17,744 nucleotides of DNA, from positions 1-17,744 of the forward strand of contig DBCF01000167.1 of NCBI GenBank assembly GCA_002292925.1, read 5' to 3'. Below are positions 15,178 through 17,744 of this stretch, one piece after another. Every line of letters begins with the position of its first letter. Within the stretch, counting starts at the first letter, position 1. The notes under the pieces were generated by a model that saw only the letters and a list, made by a program, of their open reading frames with translations, did no database searches and was not told the DNA's origin. Origin of the DNA: Roseiflexaceae bacterium UBA965. Its GTDB lineage: Bacteria > Chloroflexota > Chloroflexia > Chloroflexales > Roseiflexaceae. The position numbers and the translations under genes are program-made.

Positions 15178-16404
15178 TTAGACTTCCTTTCGTAATACCC
15201 GCATATGGAGGGGTAAATAAATGAGTAATGCGATACAGCCGAGACAAAGTGGGATGCTATAGGCCCATTGGTACCCGAGCGCCTGATAACGCCCGCTGGC
15301 GTCACGACCTACAGCATTAATCACCAGACCCATGACCCATTGTAGCACCCATGCCCCCACAAACCCAAACACGTTCAAGGCTGTGGCGACGCGCCCACTC
15401 AAGGCGTGGTCAAACATGCGCCGGGCTTGGGGTAACATGATGACATTGAACGATGCCCCAAAGCCAAATACCGCGTAGACGGTGGTCAAGAGCCACGGTG
15501 TCGTCCAGGTGGGAATAAAGACGAAATAACAAAGCGAAATTAACATAATGCTTTGCGATAACACGATCACCGTGGTTACGCCAAAGCGATCGGCCAAATA
15601 GCCACTGACCGCATAGCCGACGACCGCCCCAATCCCCAATACCAGCAACAAAAACCCTGTTTGGGCGCTACTGTACTTGGCAATGTCATACAAAAACGGC
15701 CCGGCCCACAACGTTTGGACGGCGAGCATGGTACCGAGCATCGAGAAGTAGAGTGGTGCCATATGCCAAAAATCAGGGAAGGCGTAGATTTTGCGATAGC
15801 CTGCAAACGGGTTTCCACTCGAATGCACCACTGTCGTGCCGGGAGGGGCATCGTGTGCAAATGTGCGTATAATGACGGCGATCAACAATATCACCGGCAT
15901 GCTATACAAAAAGATGGAACGCCAGCCGTAGGCGTGTGCCAAATAGGCCATGGGGGTGGTTGACAACAAGCCACCACAGGCCCCAATCGCCACCATCAAG
16001 CTGGTCAGCGTGGCCAAACGATTGCTGGGCACCCAATGCCCAAAGGTTTTGACGGCACCCATCAAGCCACCAGCAGTACCGAGTCCAATCAACGTACGAC
16101 CGATGACGAGTGGCCAAAAACTGGTGGCGGTAGCAAACAACACACAGCCAATCATGGTGGGAATCATTAGCAAGGGGATGATGAGCCGCGTGCCGTAGCG
16201 GTCAAGGGCGGCGCCGAGGGGCAGTTGCATCAGCGAGAACGAGATATAGTAGAGACTCGTCATCATGCCCAATTGGTCGGCATTCAACGACATTTCACGC
16301 ATCAAATCGGGCGAAATTACTGCATTGGCCGACCGCAAAAACGATGCGACCATGTAGCCAAGGGCAAAGGCCATAAAGACATACCGAAAACGCCGCACCT
16401 GCAC
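15178..16404 (-). CDS. Major facilitator superfamily transporter
   Basis: A 408-residue MFS secondary transporter with about 12 helices. The motif A segment GAALDRYGTRLI follows helix 2 and its copy GYLADRFGVT sits in the second half; GRTLIGLGTAGG fits helix 4. The substrate cannot be read from sequence. The GTG start at 16404 is chosen because AGAGGAAC lies 6 bases upstream; a second GTG two codons further in is an alternative. The gene begins 9 bases after the MmpS-like stop and its TAA adjoins the ferredoxin ATG, so it is the middle gene of a three-gene operon. Coupling an MFS permease to a ferredoxin is unusual. Confidence 0.85.
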   Translation of the reverse strand: MQVRRFRYVFMAFALGYMVASFLRSANAVISPDLMREMSLNADQLGMMTSLYYISFSLMQLPLGAALDRYGTRLIIPLLMIPTMIGCVLFATATSFWPLVIGRTLIGLGTAGGLMGAVKTFGHWVPSNRLATLTSLMVAIGACGGLLSTTPMAYLAHAYGWRSIFLYSMPVILLIAVIIRTFAHDAPPGTTVVHSSGNPFAGYRKIYAFPDFWHMAPLYFSMLGTMLAVQTLWAGPFLYDIAKYSSAQTGFLLLVLGIGAVVGYAVSGYLADRFGVTTVIVLSQSIMLISLCYFVFIPTWTTPWLLTTVYAVFGFGASFNVIMLPQARRMFDHALSGRVATALNVFGFVGAWVLQWVMGLVINAVGRDASGRYQALGYQWAYSIPLCLGCIALLIYLPLHMRVLRKEV

Positions 16405-16413
16405 AATGTTCCT

Positions 16414-16839
16414 CTATTCTTGGGGTACTACTGCCATGCAGGTAATACTTGATGTCACACTCTCGGGTTGCGTGCTAATCGGTCTGCCACTCGCGACAAT
16501 CACACATCCAATGGTGCCATCACCCAGATTATCGACTTTGATGAGCAGATTTCGTCCTTCGGCGGCCCGGAAGCCAAACCTCCACGGGGGAGGTCCACTA
16601 CGGGTCGCGGTAAAGGCCATGTCGTTGAGATAGCTCACGTTGACATTGGTAGAAGTACCGGTGACTTGGTATTCGATTCGTGAACTATTAGCGCTCGTCG
16701 CTTCGGCGTTTTTTTGGCGACTCGCATAGATATTGCCAAAGAAACCAATAGCGAGGGCAATACTGATAAAGACGATGGCCATTAGCCACGAACGCCGTTT
16801 CGCGGTTTCATAGTGAGTTTTTTCATCAAATGGTTGCAT
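16414..16839 (-). CDS. Membrane-anchored small protein, MmpS-like C-terminal domain (tentative)
   Basis: A 141-residue protein: about 17 polar residues, one helix (residues 18-38, WLMAIVFISIALAIGFFGN), then an external domain of about 100 residues. The pattern YQVTGTSTNVNVSYLNDMA followed by short beta strands and a last strand with Cys resembles MmpS-type transport accessory domains, but the match is by eye only. Two cysteines near the C terminus (GCVIVASG and SITCMAV) could form a disulfide. ATG 16839 follows AAGGAA; an ATG at 16857 six codons earlier has no SD. It is the first gene of the operon with the MFS permease and ferredoxin. Its function is unknown to me. Confidence 0.6.
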   Translation of the reverse strand: MQPFDEKTHYETAKRRSWLMAIVFISIALAIGFFGNIYASRQKNAEATSANSSRIEYQVTGTSTNVNVSYLNDMAFTATRSGPPPWRFGFRAAEGRNLLIKVDNLGDGTIGCVIVASGRPISTQPESVTSSITCMAVVPQE

Positions 16840-16874
16840 AGGATTCCTTGTCGCCATAATCCGCGGTTTTGTGT

Positions 16875-16904
16875 ATCATAAAGGGTATTATGAGTCCACG
16901 TCAA
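16875..16904 (-). promoter_or_regulatory. Promoter of the MmpS-like/MFS/ferredoxin operon, inside the padR 5' end
   Basis: On the minus strand TTGACG (16904-16899), 18-bp spacer and TATGAT (16880-16875), each 5 of 6 to consensus. The start would be about 16868. The -35 lies within the first codons of the divergent PadR gene, so transcription or binding on one side should affect the other. A plus-strand TATCAT overlaps the same -10. Confidence 0.5.
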
Positions 16905-17405
16905 AAAGAGCCTCTCACATATGAACACGCACTGCTGGGGTTTTTAGCAAAAACACCCATGCATGCCTATGCCTTGCACCATACCATCATGCAGTCGCCG
17001 CTCGGTACGGTGTGGCGAGTCAAACAAAGCGCCTTGTACGCCATGCTCACGCGCCTTGCGTCTGAAGGCTTGATTGACGCTGGTGCCGAAGACGTAACTG
17101 CCCGTGGCAAACGATTGTTGTCACTAACATCAGCCGGCCGTACGGCATTTGCTACCTGGTGTGTGACTCCTGTGCCCCAGCCCCGCGATATGCGCATGGA
17201 GTTTTTGGCTAAACTCTTCTTTTTGGAGCAGTTTCCGGCACCAATGCGCCAACAATTGATACAGATGCAGCAACAACGGGCGCAACAATGGCAAGAGCCC
17301 CTTGACCCGCACATGAGCGCCTATGCCCAGACCGTACGCCAATTTCGCAACGGACAAATTACGGCCATTCAGACGTGGCTCACCACACTTGATGCTGAGA
17401 TGTGA
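16890..17405 (+). CDS. PadR-family transcriptional regulator
   Basis: A 171-residue PadR-like repressor. The winged helix-turn-helix spans about residues 10-80: ALLGFLAKTPMHAYALHHTI, then WRVKQSALYAMLTRLASEGLI (recognition helix) and a wing ending GRTAF. A helical dimerisation domain follows (FLAKLFFLEQFP through the QMQQQRAQQWQEP coiled-coil region). PadR proteins usually repress adjacent transporter or detoxification genes. The divergent MFS operon, whose promoter overlaps this start, and the downstream aminotransferase are candidates. ATG 16890 follows AAAGGG; a TTG at 16869 is in frame but lacks an SD. The ligand is unknown. Confidence 0.85.
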   Translation: MSPRQKEPLTYEHALLGFLAKTPMHAYALHHTIMQSPLGTVWRVKQSALYAMLTRLASEGLIDAGAEDVTARGKRLLSLTSAGRTAFATWCVTPVPQPRDMRMEFLAKLFFLEQFPAPMRQQLIQMQQQRAQQWQEPLDPHMSAYAQTVRQFRNGQITAIQTWLTTLDAEM

Positions 17406-17432
17406 ACATAAACTACGCCATACCGGTATAAT
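17403..17432 (+). promoter_or_regulatory. Promoter before the aminotransferase, with palindrome ATACCGGTAT
   Basis: A perfect TATAAT (17427-17432) has a weak -35 TGAACA (17403-17408) 18 bp upstream, overlapping the padR stop. The palindrome ATACCGGTAT (17420-17429) overlaps the -10 and could be an operator. It does not match the usual PadR ATGT-N8-ACAT pattern. Confidence 0.4.
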
Positions 17433-17470
17433 GAAAGGGAGACACTCGCACCGCACAAACAAGGAGCACT

Positions 17471-17744
17471 ATGATCCCCTCACCTGTGGCCGCTGATATG
17501 CAACATCTTTTTTCAAAAATTGTACAACACGACGAATCTATTGCCCCAATGTACTTGGATTTACCGAACGAGACTGACGACACGATTAGTTTGGCCTATG
17601 GTGATGCCGATCCCACTCTCTTCCCGATCCAATCGCTTATAACCGCGGTTGATACAATGCTCACCGGCAACCTCGATATCAGCTTGAACTATGCCCCCGC
17701 TTATGCCGGCTTGGTGGCGTTGGTGCAAGAGCGCATGGCCCGCC
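17471..17744 (+). CDS. PLP-dependent aminotransferase class I/II, N-terminal part (3' end outside window)
   Basis: The first 91 codons of a gene that runs off the right edge. The translation contains LAYGDADPTLFP, like the substrate-site stretch of aspartate-aminotransferase fold enzymes (FGxGxPxxxxFP), and YAPAYAGLVALVQERMA, like the YxxxxGxxxLRxxLA segment before the cofactor site. This suggests the KAT/LysN or MocR-derived aminotransferase branch, but with no N-terminal helix-turn-helix. The PLP lysine is off the window. ATG 17471 follows AAGGAG. It lies 65 bases after padR in the same direction but has its own -10 element. Substrate unknown. Confidence 0.65.
   Translation, partial: MIPSPVAADMQHLFSKIVQHDESIAPMYLDLPNETDDTISLAYGDADPTLFPIQSLITAVDTMLTGNLDISLNYAPAYAGLVALVQERMAR

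Overview
The window is about 17.7 kb of compactly coded bacterial chromosome with moderate GC. By eye it contains no tRNA, rRNA, CRISPR array, insertion sequence or prophage gene. The gene set (DinG-type helicase, lipoprotein-type B12 uptake system, AmdA-type amidase, soluble PRC-MgtE_N-CBS protein next to a divergent NRAMP) and the TTG/GTG starts suggest a free-living heterotroph. Chloroflexota (Herpetosiphon- or Chloroflexia-like) is my best guess, but that is inference without a database search. Shine-Dalgarno sites (AAGGAG/GAGG) and sigma70-type promoters (TTGACA / TATACT, 17-18 bp spacers) are clear and were used to choose starts.

Layout. 1-1128 (+): 3' part of a DinG-type helicase. 5493-1100 (-): papain-fold C39-like peptidase, then the two halves of a heterodimeric ABC exporter with one degenerate and one consensus ATP site. 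5504-8634 (+): promoter, cobalamin riboswitch, intrinsic terminator, then btuF-btuC-btuD, a complete vitamin B12 uptake system. 10320-8743 (-): YtcJ-like amidohydrolase. 10413-11069 (+): SdpI-like membrane protein. 11973-11035 (-): acetamidase/formamidase. 12003-14737 (+): promoter, short leader with an acidic mini-ORF and a strong terminator, then a soluble PRC-MgtE_N-CBS protein and an NRAMP-family transporter with altered metal-site motifs; probably a magnesium (or other divalent metal) uptake unit. 16839-14800 (-): small MmpS-like membrane-anchored protein, MFS transporter and [2Fe-2S] ferredoxin, tightly packed. 16890-17405 (+): PadR-type regulator, divergent from that operon. 17471-17744 (+): 5' part of a PLP-dependent aminotransferase.

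Most interesting points. (1) The metal-transport operon has an attenuator-like leader that does not look like any metal riboswitch I know. A perfect promoter places the predicted transcript start on the ATG of a 13-codon ORF, MDDDYHSAHLNTC, followed by alternative hairpins and a 10-bp terminator. Runs of acidic residues at a peptide N-terminus are known to make translation Mg2+-sensitive, so a Mg2+-sensing leader peptide is a testable hypothesis. (2) The NRAMP has DAGG instead of DPGN and SPY instead of MPH, as expected of non-canonical (Mg2+-type) NRAMPs. (3) The B12 leader has two in-frame SD-preceded starts flanking its terminator. (4) Some divergent promoters appear to share one symmetric -10 element.
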